The notes under the pieces: model-generated
Told to the model about the DNA's origin: nothing
The model's input: the letters and a program-made list of their open reading frames with translations, nothing else
The model's database searches: none
From: Bacteriovoracales bacterium
Lineage (GTDB): Bacteria > Bdellovibrionota > Bacteriovoracia > Bacteriovoracales > Bacteriovoracaceae
Direction: 5' to 3'
DNA length: 58,265 bases
Assembly: GCA_030149295.1 (NCBI GenBank)
Contig: JASBRV010000108.1
Location: 1-58,265 of the forward strand
Shown here: positions 1 to 8,887 of the stretch, piece by piece
Position numbering within the stretch: the first letter of the stretch is position 1
Layout of the letters: every line of letters starts with the position of its first letter
Translations under genes and position numbers: made by a program

Positions 1-603
1 AAGACTCCAATTAAATGCTTGGGAACACCTCCAAACGGTATTGATTTTGACCTCCCAGAGCAACAGCTCAATATAGAAGATTTGGATAAGATTTTTGGGG
101 GTGCAGAATCTAGTGGAGGACGACTTGTAGGTCCTCAAAACATGCCTCGTGTTCAAGAAGACCTCACTCCTTTTCCCTTTCGATTTTCCTGTGATGCAAG
201 ACTACTTTCTGATGGTGGAAAGAAGGTGAGTTGGATTTCTTTTCAGCAGTTTCTTCTTAATCAAGGTTTTTATAATTTTGTTTTTTACCCGTTTAATTGG
301 GAACATCGCTTAACCAATGAAAGTAATGTTGAGACGACTTCCTTTTTCTCTGTTCCCGCAACACCTGCAGTCACCTTTCCTCTTTTTGAAATCAATATGG
401 ATTATGATGAAAAAGAAAGTAACTTTCTCTTTGATCTTTGTGAGGCGAGAAACTCTGAAGACAAAAGGGAGCTTTTTTGTAGCAGTAAAAAGTTATCCAT
501 AAAAGCCACTAGCTCTTTTCTTTCTATCGATTTTAAGCGCAAAATGAGAAGTAGACGCAAAATTGTTGATTTTACTCTAAGGGTAAATTGCCGTCGTTTC
601 TAA
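1..603 (+). CDS. Hypothetical protein, 5'-truncated by window edge
   Basis: The reading frame is open from base 1 (Lys-Thr-Pro-Ile-Lys-Cys-Leu-Gly...) through a TTG at 19 to the TAA at 601-603, so the true start lies outside the window. About 200 residues are visible. They are polar and Phe-rich with a few cysteines (FSCDARL, FDLCEAR, ELFCSS, RVNCRRF) and alternating beta-like segments, which suits an exported protein, but I recognise no family. Its last 32 bases overlap the 3' end of the convergent TIGR02147 gene. Confidence 0.6.
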   Translation, partial: KTPIKCLGTPPNGIDFDLPEQQLNIEDLDKIFGGAESSGGRLVGPQNMPRVQEDLTPFPFRFSCDARLLSDGGKKVSWISFQQFLLNQGFYNFVFYPFNWEHRLTNESNVETTSFFSVPATPAVTFPLFEINMDYDEKESNFLFDLCEARNSEDKRELFCSSKKLSIKATSSFLSIDFKRKMRSRRKIVDFTLRVNCRRF

Positions 604-1408
604 GGCTAAAGAAGTCTAGGGTTAAAACCTGGACTTCTTCTTCTGGAGAGACCTTGATAATCTCCCTTGCTTCTTCTATTGCTTTGATAAAGATTTCTTT
701 TACTTTAGGAATGTCATTTCTTGCAATGGAGAGCACATTTGAATAATGAAGGTCCCGAGGCTCATTTCGATCTATACTTGAGATTGCCTGAGAGCGCCAA
801 TTGGTATGATGGCGCCTGATTTGGATACTACTCTTATCAAGATGAATACGGGTAAGACCAATCTCGTAGCGATTTCCCTTTTGAATAGCAAGGCCCGTCT
901 CCACCAAAAACTCTAGGGCTTCTTGAATTTGCTTAAGGGGCAGCCCTAGGTATTCACAAATTCTTGCAGGTGTTTGAAAGTCGGGAATCGAAAGGAGGAT
1001 GTGAATCGCAGCGTAATACCACACACTGTAATAGATATGTTGATCGTTTTCATTGAGACTATCTTTGATATCGAGCCTATCTTTTAGGTTTTTTCTTCTC
1101 TGTAAGATCGTATTCATTTCTTCTTCTAAGAATAACCTTAAGTCCTGAGTGCCAGCTCTTTCATGTTGAACAAGCAAGAGGAAGAAGCGGCTTTCTTCTT
1201 TATTATGTGACCAAAACTGATTGACCTTAATGGCCTGCTCTAGGGAAAAGTTGACACTTTGATTAAGGACTTGGCTTATGTATGCCGTCTGACACCCGAG
1301 AAACTTGGCCAGTTTGAGCTTCAAGCCTCGACCTTTGTTTGGCGCGTTTATAATTTTTTCATTGAGATAACTCTTATAATTTATGTAATCAAAAACGACT
1401 TTCTTCAT
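572..1408 (-). CDS. TIGR02147 family protein (putative regulator)
   Basis: This 278-residue protein has the layout of the TIGR02147 family, known mainly from Fibrobacter and Bdellovibrio-type bacteria. It starts MKKVVFDYINYKSYLNEKI, then has an HTH-like N-terminal segment (LKLKLAKFLGCQTAYISQVLN, residues about 29-49). A central part follows the family pattern: FSLEQAIKVNQFW, then WYYAAIHILLSIPDFQTPARICEYLGL, which looks like a second winged helix. The family is presumed to regulate transcription, but no target is established. The ATG is well placed, and an AT-rich divergent spacer (1409-1564) separates it from the secreted-protein gene. It is a strong marker for Bdellovibrionota. Confidence 0.85.
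   Translation of the reverse strand: MKKVVFDYINYKSYLNEKIINAPNKGRGLKLKLAKFLGCQTAYISQVLNQSVNFSLEQAIKVNQFWSHNKEESRFFLLLVQHERAGTQDLRLFLEEEMNTILQRRKNLKDRLDIKDSLNENDQHIYYSVWYYAAIHILLSIPDFQTPARICEYLGLPLKQIQEALEFLVETGLAIQKGNRYEIGLTRIHLDKSSIQIRRHHTNWRSQAISSIDRNEPRDLHYSNVLSIARNDIPKVKEIFIKAIEEAREIIKVSPEEEVQVLTLDFFSLRNDGNLPLE
609..639 (+). terminator. Hairpin after the first gene, inside the 3' end of the opposing gene
   Basis: A 12-bp stem with one G-T pair (AAGAAGTCTAGG against CCTGGACTTCTT) and a 7-base loop lies six bases after the TAA of the first gene. The following bases are TC-rich rather than a clean T-run, so it is a weak intrinsic terminator candidate. It lies within the coding sequence of the convergent regulator gene. 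Confidence 0.35.
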
Positions 1409-1564
1409 GTAAAAACAATATTTTAGCGATTAAAGTTAAGTAATTGTTTAAATTGTAACATAGTAATTAATTAAATAAACCTATCTCAAATTTCCTAGGC
1501 CCCGTATAAAGCATTCAGAAATTAACCGAGCCTTTTGCTTGCTTTTAAAACTAGGGAGAATGAA

Positions 1565-2086
1565 ATGAAAAACTTACTACTAACACTTATTTTACTGGCT
1601 TCAAGTTCTGTTTTTGGAAAGAGCATTGCTCATTATCGCTTTGCTATTGGTAGCAATGATTGGAGATCCGCCGATCAAGCAACAGTTATCAATGCTTCAC
1701 TTACCGATAAAGGAAGTCTTGTCGTCCTTACCTCAAGCTCCGCAGATGAAGCACCTCAATACTGGGAAGAAACTCTTCACGAGAAAACTTTTGAATCTAT
1801 GAAATGGAATGTATTAGCTCTTTCAAATGTAGAGATCAAAGAAACTATTCAGGCTATCGTTTGTGCAATGATGCCTGGGCCTCTTCAGTCCAACGACCAT
1901 CTCTCTGTTCGTCGTGGTCACGTTTTCGGTGTTGATGATTTCTTTGGAGAAATGAAGCTTGTCCATGGTCCTCAGGGTTGTTGGGTTGCTCGTAAAATTA
2001 CACCTGTTGGTGGACGTAATGAAATGGCAGCCAGATTACTAAAAGAGCAAATGAAAATTGCTGCCCTTGAATTAATCAAACTCTAA
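1565..2086 (+). CDS. Small secreted hypothetical protein
   Basis: The start is the ATG at 1565, preceded by AGGGAGA at good distance; it opens a clear Sec signal peptide (MKNLLLTLILLASSSVFGKS). An upstream TTG at 1535 would spoil the signal. The mature part, about 155 residues, contains SVRRGHVFGVDDFFGEM and GPQGCWVARKITPVGGRNEMA and two cysteines. I do not recognise the family. The gene stands alone, closed by a strong terminator just after its TAA, so it is probably a monocistronic periplasmic or surface protein. Confidence 0.75.
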   Translation: MKNLLLTLILLASSSVFGKSIAHYRFAIGSNDWRSADQATVINASLTDKGSLVVLTSSSADEAPQYWEETLHEKTFESMKWNVLALSNVEIKETIQAIVCAMMPGPLQSNDHLSVRRGHVFGVDDFFGEMKLVHGPQGCWVARKITPVGGRNEMAARLLKEQMKIAALELIKL

Positions 2087-2094
2087 AAGCTGGA

Positions 2095-2122
2095 AAGGAG
2101 GGCTAGGCCCTCCTTTTTTTTT
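2095..2122 (+). terminator. Rho-independent terminator
   Basis: A perfect 9-bp stem (AAGGAGGGC / GCCCTCCTT) with a TAG loop is followed by a run of T. It starts eight bases after the stop codon of the secreted-protein gene and separates it from selO. Confidence 0.9.
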
Positions 2123-2132
2123 GTCACTTTTT

Positions 2133-2141
2133 TGCTAAAGT
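2133..2141 (+). promoter_or_regulatory. Possible extended -10 promoter of selO
   Basis: TGCTAAAGT fits an extended -10 element (TGN plus a -10 hexamer matching TATAAT at four of six positions). It lies between the upstream terminator and the selO ribosome site (AGGAG, about 2151-2155). No -35 box is spaced correctly: TTGTCA at 2121 is too close. This is a visual match only. Confidence 0.25.
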
Positions 2142-2161
2142 AGGGGGATCAGGAGTTAAAA

Positions 2162-3637
2162 ATGTGGAAGCAAGCTTATCAAGGTTTAAAGGCGGAGAGT
2201 ACTCAAGAAGGGAATTATCCTCGCCAAGTTCTCGAAGCTCATTTTAGCTATACTCCTACTACTCCTGTTAAAGATCCCCAATTCCTTTGTTGGTCTAAAG
2301 ATCTTGCTGACACAATGGGTTTAAAAGATCCAACTCATTGGTTAGAAATTCTTTCAGGCAATGCTTCTCCCGATGAATTGCAATCTCTTTCTACTCGTTA
2401 CGGTGGTCACCAATTTGGTCATTGGGCAGGACAGCTAGGCGATGGTAGGGCGATCACACAAGGGTTATGGGAAAATGAGGGATTTGCCTATGAAGTCCAG
2501 CTTAAGGGCGCAGGGCTTACTCCTTATTCAAGAAGCGCTGATGGTCGTGCCGTTTTACGTTCTTCTTTAAGGGAGTATCTTTGTAGTGAGGCTATGGCCC
2601 ATCTTGGTGTACCGACAACTAGGGCCTTGTCTTTAGTGACGACCGGGGAAGAGGTCATAAGAGATATGTTCTATGACGGTAATCCTGAGGCTGAACCGGG
2701 GGCTATATGTTCTCGAGTCGCACCTAGTTTTCTACGTTTTGGTCACTTTCAAATACATGCCAGTCTTGGGGAAAAAGAGCGCCTTAGTGAATTGATTAAA
2801 TTCACTTTGGATAACTTTGGTGAAGGACAGGATATATTGTCTTTCTTTCATGGAGTCGTTAATAAAACTGCTTTTATGATAAGTGAATGGTACCGGCTTG
2901 GCTTTGTTCATGGTGTGATGAATACTGACAATATGAGTATTCTCGGGCTTACCATTGATTATGGACCCTTTGGTTGGCTTGATATTTTTGATCCCGATTG
3001 GACCCCCAATACAACAGACTTTAGGGAAAGACGTTATCGTTTTATGAATCAACATAATATTGCCTATTGGAACCTGGCGCGTCTTGCTGAAGCAATTGAA
3101 GTGGTAGGGCCTTCTTTAAAGGAGCAACTTGAGGATTATCCAAGACTTTTTAAGTATCACTTTTCTCAAATGATGCAAAAGAAACTTGGACTTAAAGACT
3201 ATCAAGATGAGCTAACGAATAGAATTTTTAATCTCTTAGTCGATGCCAAAGGGGATATGACGCTTTTTTATCGCAACCTTACTGAATACTCAAATGGTGC
3301 TCCACTATTGGATTGGGATGAGTGTTTCTATGATGGGCTCTCTCATAATCAACAAATTGACTTAAAGAATTGGCTTAGTGATTGGAAAAGAGCTTTTTGT
3401 TCAGAGACTGGTTATTCGACTATGAAGTCAACTAACCCTGTGCTTATTCCAAGAAACTACATGATTCAAGAGTGCTTAGACTCACTGGAAAAGGGAGATA
3501 AGGTTCCTCTTCGAAACTTAGAAGAGGCCCTATTAAACCCTTATGAATGGAATGAAAAAACAAAAAAGTATTTTAAGAAAAGACCCAATTGGGCAGCGAC
3601 AAGACCAGGCTGTTCAACTTTATCCTGTAGCTCTTAA
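2162..3637 (+). CDS. selO: Protein adenylyltransferase SelO (YdiU/UPF0061)
   Basis: A full-length 491-residue SelO pseudokinase, a family that transfers AMP from an inverted ATP to Ser/Thr/Tyr of target proteins and is linked to oxidative-stress responses. Signatures are RYGGHQFGHWAGQLGDGRA (residues 79-97), QLKGAG (Lys115), SADGRAVLRSS (125-135), HGVMNTDNMSILG (250-262, metal-binding Asn/Asp) and DYGPFGWLD. The tail CSTLSCSS is the bacterial form of the conserved C-terminal Cys motif, which carries selenocysteine in animals. The ATG at 2162 follows AGGAG. It stands between a terminator and a convergent ferredoxin gene, so it is likely transcribed alone. Confidence 0.95.
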   Translation: MWKQAYQGLKAESTQEGNYPRQVLEAHFSYTPTTPVKDPQFLCWSKDLADTMGLKDPTHWLEILSGNASPDELQSLSTRYGGHQFGHWAGQLGDGRAITQGLWENEGFAYEVQLKGAGLTPYSRSADGRAVLRSSLREYLCSEAMAHLGVPTTRALSLVTTGEEVIRDMFYDGNPEAEPGAICSRVAPSFLRFGHFQIHASLGEKERLSELIKFTLDNFGEGQDILSFFHGVVNKTAFMISEWYRLGFVHGVMNTDNMSILGLTIDYGPFGWLDIFDPDWTPNTTDFRERRYRFMNQHNIAYWNLARLAEAIEVVGPSLKEQLEDYPRLFKYHFSQMMQKKLGLKDYQDELTNRIFNLLVDAKGDMTLFYRNLTEYSNGAPLLDWDECFYDGLSHNQQIDLKNWLSDWKRAFCSETGYSTMKSTNPVLIPRNYMIQECLDSLEKGDKVPLRNLEEALLNPYEWNEKTKKYFKKRPNWAATRPGCSTLSCSS

Positions 3638-3646
3638 TTTGCGATT

Positions 3647-3880
3647 TTATTCGCCATCATCGCCAATGGCTTCGACTGGGCAGGCTTCTAAAGCATCCAT
3701 ACATTCTTGAAGTTCTTTTTCATTGGTAGGTTGTTTTTTGACAAAGGCATGGCCATCGTCATCATTCATCTCAAAAAAGTTGGGAGCCTCACAAACACAG
3801 GCATCGCAAGCGATGCATTGATCATCGACGTAGAACTTACCCGAGACATTGAGGTCCCATTTGGCTGTCTTATCGGCCAT
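3647..3880 (-). CDS. Small single-cluster Fe-S ferredoxin
   Basis: A 77-residue acidic ferredoxin. It has YVDDQCIACDACVCEAPNFF, giving C-x2-C-x2-C spacing plus one more Cys, and a later ACPVEAIGDDGE that supplies the last cluster Cys-Pro. This matches one-cluster [4Fe-4S] or [3Fe-4S] ferredoxins that feed oxygenases or reductases. It lies ten bases downstream of ppiD on the same strand and may be co-transcribed. Its redox partner cannot be told from the context. Confidence 0.85.
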   Translation of the reverse strand: MADKTAKWDLNVSGKFYVDDQCIACDACVCEAPNFFEMNDDDGHAFVKKQPTNEKELQECMDALEACPVEAIGDDGE

Positions 3881-3890
3881 TGAAAAAACC

Positions 3891-5357
3891 TTAGAGTTTT
3901 ACAAATTGTTTCACAGGAGTTTCGTCGCCAATAACTTTTAAGACTTCTTGGCGAATCTTATTGGAGAGAACCATTTGCAGACCTGACTTTTCTTTTTCAG
4001 CGTCAAACATGGGTAGGTCCTTATTGTAACTTTTCTCAATCGAAACGATGAGACTCTTTCCGGTTAGATCAAATTCGTAAAAATTTGCGTCTTGTTCTTT
4101 TAGACCGTCAAAAATAGCCTTGTTTTGCTCCCGAGGGATGGTGATATTACCAAGTGAGCCTTCATAACGATTAAATTGAGTATTGAGGTCCAAGGCAATT
4201 CCGTACTTTTCTTTTATACTTTTTAGTTTCTTCTCATTACGATCTTTCATCGCCTTTGAGATATCTTTAGTGATAGAGGCAACAAGTTCTTTTAACTCTT
4301 TATCTTTACCTTGTTGAATAAGCTCTTTTGCCAAGTCTTTTTCATAATTCTTATATTGGGCAGTGAACGCGGGAATTTTCTTTTGAACGAGGATAAAGTG
4401 CCAACCGAATTGTGTTTTCACAGGCTCAGATACTTTGCCTGGTTTAATAGAGAAGGCAACTTTTTCAAATTCTGGTACCATGCGACCTTTTCCAAAGGTG
4501 CCAAGACTTCCGCCCTTATCGGCATTAGAAGTATCAACGCTATACTTTTTGGCCATTGAGGCGAAGTTTCTTTTGGTAAGTTTAGATTGAATTTCTTTAA
4601 CCTTATCTTCGGTTTTAACGAGAATATGAGAGGCACGAACTCTTTCAGGTTTATCAAGGGTCGCTTTTCTTTCTTTAAAGAGACTTTCGGTTCTCGCTTT
4701 ATTGGCCTCATTACTGAGATACTCTTTAACTTCAGAATCACTGACTTTAATGAATTTTTTGAGAGGTGCCTCTGATACTTCTGCCACGGTAGCGTTATAG
4801 CGCATCTCTTTAAAACGTGCGATGTCATTGATATACGCATTACTGACAGGAAAATTTTCGAAGAAATTACGAGAGTTTTCTTTGAGAACTTGCTCCTTCA
4901 TATCTTCTTCAAAATCTTTTGCCGTAATTCCATTGGCGGCCAAGAGTCCTTTGTATTTATTAACGTCAAATTGACCACCTGTTTGGAAGTATTCAATCTC
5001 TTTAATAACTTTCTTGACCTGGGTAGGGGCAGCGTAAACGTCAGCTTGGTCGGCAAAGATGAGTTGAAGCTTAGACTGGACTAAATTTCTGAGGACTTGG
5101 TTTTTGATGCCGAATCGCTCGATATCTTTACTTGATAAATCTTTACCTCCCATAATGGCATTTTTATAGAAGTTGATTTGGCGATTATACTCGCTTTGAT
5201 ATTCTCGGCCACTGATGGGGTAGTCTCCTACCTTAGCAACAGCATTAGGGGAGCCTTTCATTGATTCATAGCCTGTAAACATGAAAGAGACGACAATGAG
5301 ACCAATGAGGAAGGTCACGAAAAAGTTTGAAGTCGTTTTTTGAAAATTACTGCTCAT
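3891..5357 (-). CDS. PpiD/SurA-like membrane-anchored peptidyl-prolyl isomerase
   Basis: A 488-residue protein with one N-terminal membrane helix (FFVTFLIGLIVVSFMFTGY, about residues 12-30), a long SurA_N/PpiD-type helical region and one parvulin domain at about 238-335. The parvulin domain shows RVRASHILVKTED, a GGSLGTFGKGRMVPEFEKVAF segment and GWHFILVQKK. The arrangement is that of PpiD: anchored in the inner membrane and helping secreted or outer-membrane proteins fold as they leave Sec. At 488 residues it is shorter than E. coli PpiD (over 600). It is divergent from mreC, with a 96-base spacer. Confidence 0.85.
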   Translation of the reverse strand: MSSNFQKTTSNFFVTFLIGLIVVSFMFTGYESMKGSPNAVAKVGDYPISGREYQSEYNRQINFYKNAIMGGKDLSSKDIERFGIKNQVLRNLVQSKLQLIFADQADVYAAPTQVKKVIKEIEYFQTGGQFDVNKYKGLLAANGITAKDFEEDMKEQVLKENSRNFFENFPVSNAYINDIARFKEMRYNATVAEVSEAPLKKFIKVSDSEVKEYLSNEANKARTESLFKERKATLDKPERVRASHILVKTEDKVKEIQSKLTKRNFASMAKKYSVDTSNADKGGSLGTFGKGRMVPEFEKVAFSIKPGKVSEPVKTQFGWHFILVQKKIPAFTAQYKNYEKDLAKELIQQGKDKELKELVASITKDISKAMKDRNEKKLKSIKEKYGIALDLNTQFNRYEGSLGNITIPREQNKAIFDGLKEQDANFYEFDLTGKSLIVSIEKSYNKDLPMFDAEKEKSGLQMVLSNKIRQEVLKVIGDETPVKQFVKL

Positions 5358-5453
5358 GATTAATTACCCTTTTATTTCACAAAGCTTGCTTAAATAGCTT
5401 AAAATTGAATAACCATTATGAAACAGTTTTTAGGGAAGAAAAAGGTCTAATTC

Positions 5454-6350
5454 GTGCGTCTTATGGAAGACAAGGAGCGGCGTCAGAGAGTCGTTCTGAA
5501 TATTGTTGTTTTACTTATTTCCTTTGTGTTTATTGCAAAGCGTAGTCGGACTCTTGATGAGACCTCTGCTTTCGAGAACCTTCTTATAGATAATATTGCG
5601 CCGATTCAGACTTCTGTAACCAGTATAAGGTCGGAAATTTCTAGTTTCTTTGATCATTACGTCACGAATATTAGAGCTAGTAAAAGAAATGTAGAATTGA
5701 CTAAGAGAGTCAGTGAACTGGAAAGCCAGATCGCTAGCTTTAAAGAATTGAGTAGAGAAAATAAGAGACTTAAGGATTTGCTGCAGTTTGGTACAGGAGT
5801 GGATTATAAGAAAATTTTGGCACAGGTTGTTGCCTGGGATGCTTCAAGTGATTTTCGTGTCATTCGCATCAATAAGGGCCTTGTTGATGGAGTGAGTCTA
5901 CAGTCACCTGTAATCACATCTGATGGATTGGTGGGTTATATTTATCGCCTCACTGATCATTTTGCCGATATTTTGACTGTTCTCGACAGTAATAATCGTG
6001 TTGATGGTCTCGTTCAAAGGATTAGGGCCCATGGTATTGTTGAGGGCTTTAACAATGAAAAAAGTATTATGAAATACGTCTCACGCGCAGAGCCCATTAT
6101 TCTTGGGGATCTCGTGATCACTTCAGGTCTGGGAAATATTTATCCTAAAGGAATTAGAGTAGGAAAGGTTTCAAGGATTGAGAGAGAAAGTTATGGAATC
6201 ACTCAAAATGTAGAAATCACGCCTGCTGTCGATTTTGGTCGTCTGGAAGAAGTTGTGATTCTTGTTGCCGAGGGTGACGAACAGAAGAAAAAAGAATGGG
6301 AAGCCCTAGATCAAATGGATGACACAAGTAACAGTAAGGGGGCTAAATGA
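5454..6350 (+). CDS. mreC: Rod-shape-determining protein MreC
   Basis: A 298-residue bitopic protein: a membrane helix (VVLNIVVLLISFVFIAK, about 14-30), a periplasmic coiled coil (NVELTKRVSELESQIASFKE, about 79-98), then the MreC beta-domain with VVAWDASSDFRVIRINKG and VITSGLGNIYPKGIRVGKV. MreC scaffolds the elongasome, linking cytoplasmic MreB to PBP2. I chose the GTG at 5454, preceded by AAAGGT; the ATG at 5463 is the alternative. It opens the mreC-mreD-mrdA-rodA operon. No mreB lies upstream here; the neighbour is the divergent ppiD. Confidence 0.95.
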   Translation: MRLMEDKERRQRVVLNIVVLLISFVFIAKRSRTLDETSAFENLLIDNIAPIQTSVTSIRSEISSFFDHYVTNIRASKRNVELTKRVSELESQIASFKELSRENKRLKDLLQFGTGVDYKKILAQVVAWDASSDFRVIRINKGLVDGVSLQSPVITSDGLVGYIYRLTDHFADILTVLDSNNRVDGLVQRIRAHGIVEGFNNEKSIMKYVSRAEPIILGDLVITSGLGNIYPKGIRVGKVSRIERESYGITQNVEITPAVDFGRLEEVVILVAEGDEQKKKEWEALDQMDDTSNSKGAK

Positions 6351-6880
6351 AAGGAGATTGGATTAAATATCTAAAGCCTATGGGAATTACCTTATTGATC
6401 CTTATTGTTTTAGAAATCTTTAGTACGGCTTTAATGCCAATGCTCGGCCTAACAAAGTATAGAATTCCTTTTAATGTCCTTTTGGTTCTCTATCTTGGCT
6501 TTAAGATAGAGTCTCCTTACACCGCTTTAATGATTCTCACTCTTCAGTACACCCACAGTTTTTTTACGATTGAAGGATGGGAGATGGGAACAATTGCTGG
6601 TGTCCTCATATGCATTACGATTAGCTACCTCAAGGACCTTCTCCATCTCTCCTCGAGTGTCATCACCGTCTTAATTACCCAGCTTTTTCAGCTTTTATGG
6701 TTTTTTATTGTGGCAACACTTCTCTATATAAGGGAAGAAAACTTTTCTTATATCGTAGAGAAGTTCTGGCGCTTTATTCCGGAGAGTATAGTCATAAGTT
6801 TACTTGCCCCTTTCTTCTTCAGCGTTCTTGATGTTATCTGGCGCTCTCAAGGAGATAGAGCGTTGGGCGATAGCGTATAG
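6347..6880 (+). CDS. mreD: Rod-shape-determining protein MreD
   Basis: A 177-residue polytopic membrane protein with about five hydrophobic helices, beginning ITLLILIVLEIFSTALMPML. Size and position between mreC and mrdA match MreD, an inner-membrane elongasome subunit; the family is poorly conserved in sequence, so the call leans on context. Its ATG overlaps the mreC stop as ATGA, showing translational coupling. Confidence 0.85.
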   Translation: MKGDWIKYLKPMGITLLILIVLEIFSTALMPMLGLTKYRIPFNVLLVLYLGFKIESPYTALMILTLQYTHSFFTIEGWEMGTIAGVLICITISYLKDLLHLSSSVITVLITQLFQLLWFFIVATLLYIREENFSYIVEKFWRFIPESIVISLLAPFFFSVLDVIWRSQGDRALGDSV

Positions 6881-6886
6881 GTATCT

Positions 6887-8887
6887 ATGTTTGGTGAAGA
6901 TGATCTGGTCCGGCAACACAAGGGACGGTCTGATCTAATTGGTAATATTATCATAGGCTGTTTCTTGCTAATATTAGCTCGTCTATGGTTTTTACAAATT
7001 TATCAAGGAGACCTCTTTTATCAATTTTCCATAGAGAACAGACTGCGAAAAGAAGTCATTAAAGCACCCAGAGGAATGATCTTTAGCCGTAATTCGCAAA
7101 TGTTAACGGATAATATACCTCGCTTTGATGCCATTGTTATTCCTCAATATCTAAAAAATAAAAATGTGACCCTCAAGAAATTGGCGAATGTTTTAGGCAT
7201 GAGTATTGAGGATGTGAAAAAAGTCCTCAGAAAAAATAGAACTCAGGCCCGTTATCGACCAGTAACAATTAAGAAGAATATCTCATTAAAAGAAGTTTCT
7301 ATTATTGAAACAGAAAATTCTAAGATGCCTGGTGTTCGTGTTCAAACCTTTATTTCCAGAGAGTATAGAGACGGTTACACAGGAGCTCATCTTCTTGGCT
7401 ATATTTCGGAGATCAATCAAAGGCAGCTTCCCAAATACCGCAATCGAGATGGTTATGATTATAAACTCGGTGATTTTATTGGTCAGGCAGGGATTGAAGA
7501 AAAATTTGATCTTCAGTTACGTGGAGAAGACGGCTATGAATTTGTCGAGGTCGATGCAAGAGGGAGGATGCGCCGAAATATTCGCTCTAATACCCTTTTT
7601 AGTGGCATTCAAAATAAAAGAGCTCGGCCGGGAAATAATATTCGCTTAACAGTTGATCGCGATATGCAATTATCGGCTTTTAAGGCCTTAGAAAATAAGG
7701 TTGGATCAGCCGTTGCCGTTGATGTAAATACTGGTGAAGTTTTGGCCATGGTAAGTCGACCGGCCTTTGACCCCACAAAATTTAGTAAAGGTCTAACCCA
7801 AGAGTATTGGTCCTCTCTTGTTAATGACGATAGAAATCCCTTAAGAGATCGCACAATCCAAGAGCACTATGCACCTGGCTCCACTTTTAAAACCATTACA
7901 GCAATTGCTGCCCTTGAAGAAAATATTGTGAAAGCTGATCAAGAACTTAAATGTGGTGGAACCTATCGTCTTGGTAGAAGAGTCTATCATGATTGGAAAA
8001 GAGGCGGGCACGGATTAACAGATGTCTATAAAGCCCTTCGACGTTCTGTTGATGTTTATTTCTATCAAATTGCCACCCAAATGGATATTGATACGCTTGC
8101 AAAGTATGCCAAGATGTTTGGACTTGGAGAAAAAACAGGGATTAGTTTATCTCGAGAAACCTCCGGACTTATTCCGACGAAAGAGTGGAAAAAGAAGCGT
8201 TTTGGAGAGGAGTGGCAGTTGGGAGAAAACCTCTCATGCGCCATTGGTCAGTCCTACGTTTTGGCAACGCCACTTCAACTTGCTCTCTCTTATGCCACTA
8301 TTGCCAATGGAGGAACTCTTTATAAGCCATATCTTATAAAGGAAATCTTTTCTAATAATGGTGAGATTGTTGAAGAGAGAAAACCACAGGTCGTAGGCAA
8401 AGTAGATGTGAGTGAAGAAACTCTCAATGCTGTTCGCAGAGGTCTGTATGAAGTGGTAAACAACAGAAGAGGGACAGCTTATTGGTATCGAGGAATTGGG
8501 CTGGAAATGGCCGGTAAGACGGGGACGGCCCAGGTTCGTTCTATGTCGAGTAAGGAATTATTCTCTCGTTGTGAAGAAATGCCCTATAAAGACAGACATC
8601 ATGGCATCTTTGTTGGCTATGCTCCCTATGACAACCCAAAAATTGCTGTAGCAGCTGTTGTTGAGCACGGCTGCCATGGATCAAGTGCTGCTGCACCTGT
8701 CGTAAGAGATGTGATTACTACTTATATGAAAAAATATATGCCAGAGGTGCACGAGGTTAACTCTGAAAGACAAAAGCGCCTTTATCGCGCTCAGTTGCAA
8801 AAGATTCGCGCCGAGCAGAAAAGAAAAGAAGAGCAAAGAAAGAAGGAAGAAGAGTTGAAAGCGGAAAATCAGGAGAGTGAAACATGA
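6887..8887 (+). CDS. mrdA: Penicillin-binding protein 2, elongation transpeptidase
   Basis: A 666-residue class B PBP with an N-terminal membrane anchor (LIGNIIIGCFLLILARLWFLQIY), a pedestal domain and a transpeptidase domain. Active-site motifs are S332-T-F-K335 in APGSTFK, S387-V-D389 (the SxD form usual for PBP2) and K544-T-G546 in AGKTGTAQ. It cross-links peptidoglycan during sidewall growth with RodA. An added C-terminal tail of about 50 residues is rich in Lys, Glu and Arg (QRKRLYRAQLQKIRAEQKRK...), predicted to be a charged helix, and is longer than I would expect. It sits six bases after mreD. Confidence 0.95.
   Translation: MFGEDDLVRQHKGRSDLIGNIIIGCFLLILARLWFLQIYQGDLFYQFSIENRLRKEVIKAPRGMIFSRNSQMLTDNIPRFDAIVIPQYLKNKNVTLKKLANVLGMSIEDVKKVLRKNRTQARYRPVTIKKNISLKEVSIIETENSKMPGVRVQTFISREYRDGYTGAHLLGYISEINQRQLPKYRNRDGYDYKLGDFIGQAGIEEKFDLQLRGEDGYEFVEVDARGRMRRNIRSNTLFSGIQNKRARPGNNIRLTVDRDMQLSAFKALENKVGSAVAVDVNTGEVLAMVSRPAFDPTKFSKGLTQEYWSSLVNDDRNPLRDRTIQEHYAPGSTFKTITAIAALEENIVKADQELKCGGTYRLGRRVYHDWKRGGHGLTDVYKALRRSVDVYFYQIATQMDIDTLAKYAKMFGLGEKTGISLSRETSGLIPTKEWKKKRFGEEWQLGENLSCAIGQSYVLATPLQLALSYATIANGGTLYKPYLIKEIFSNNGEIVEERKPQVVGKVDVSEETLNAVRRGLYEVVNNRRGTAYWYRGIGLEMAGKTGTAQVRSMSSKELFSRCEEMPYKDRHHGIFVGYAPYDNPKIAVAAVVEHGCHGSSAAAPVVRDVITTYMKKYMPEVHEVNSERQKRLYRAQLQKIRAEQKRKEEQRKKEEELKAENQESET

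Noticed and set aside
2121..2126. TTGTCA as -35 box for selO
   Set aside because: Only nine bases from the -10-like TAAAGT; a sigma70 spacer needs about 17. It also belongs to the preceding terminator T-run.
2732..3055. A 107-codon minus-strand frame inside selO
   Set aside because: Antisense of a strongly conserved catalytic region of SelO.
4418..4840. A 140-codon frame inside the PpiD-like gene
   Set aside because: Shadow of the parvulin gene in another frame of the same strand; composition is Lys/Leu/Ser noise.
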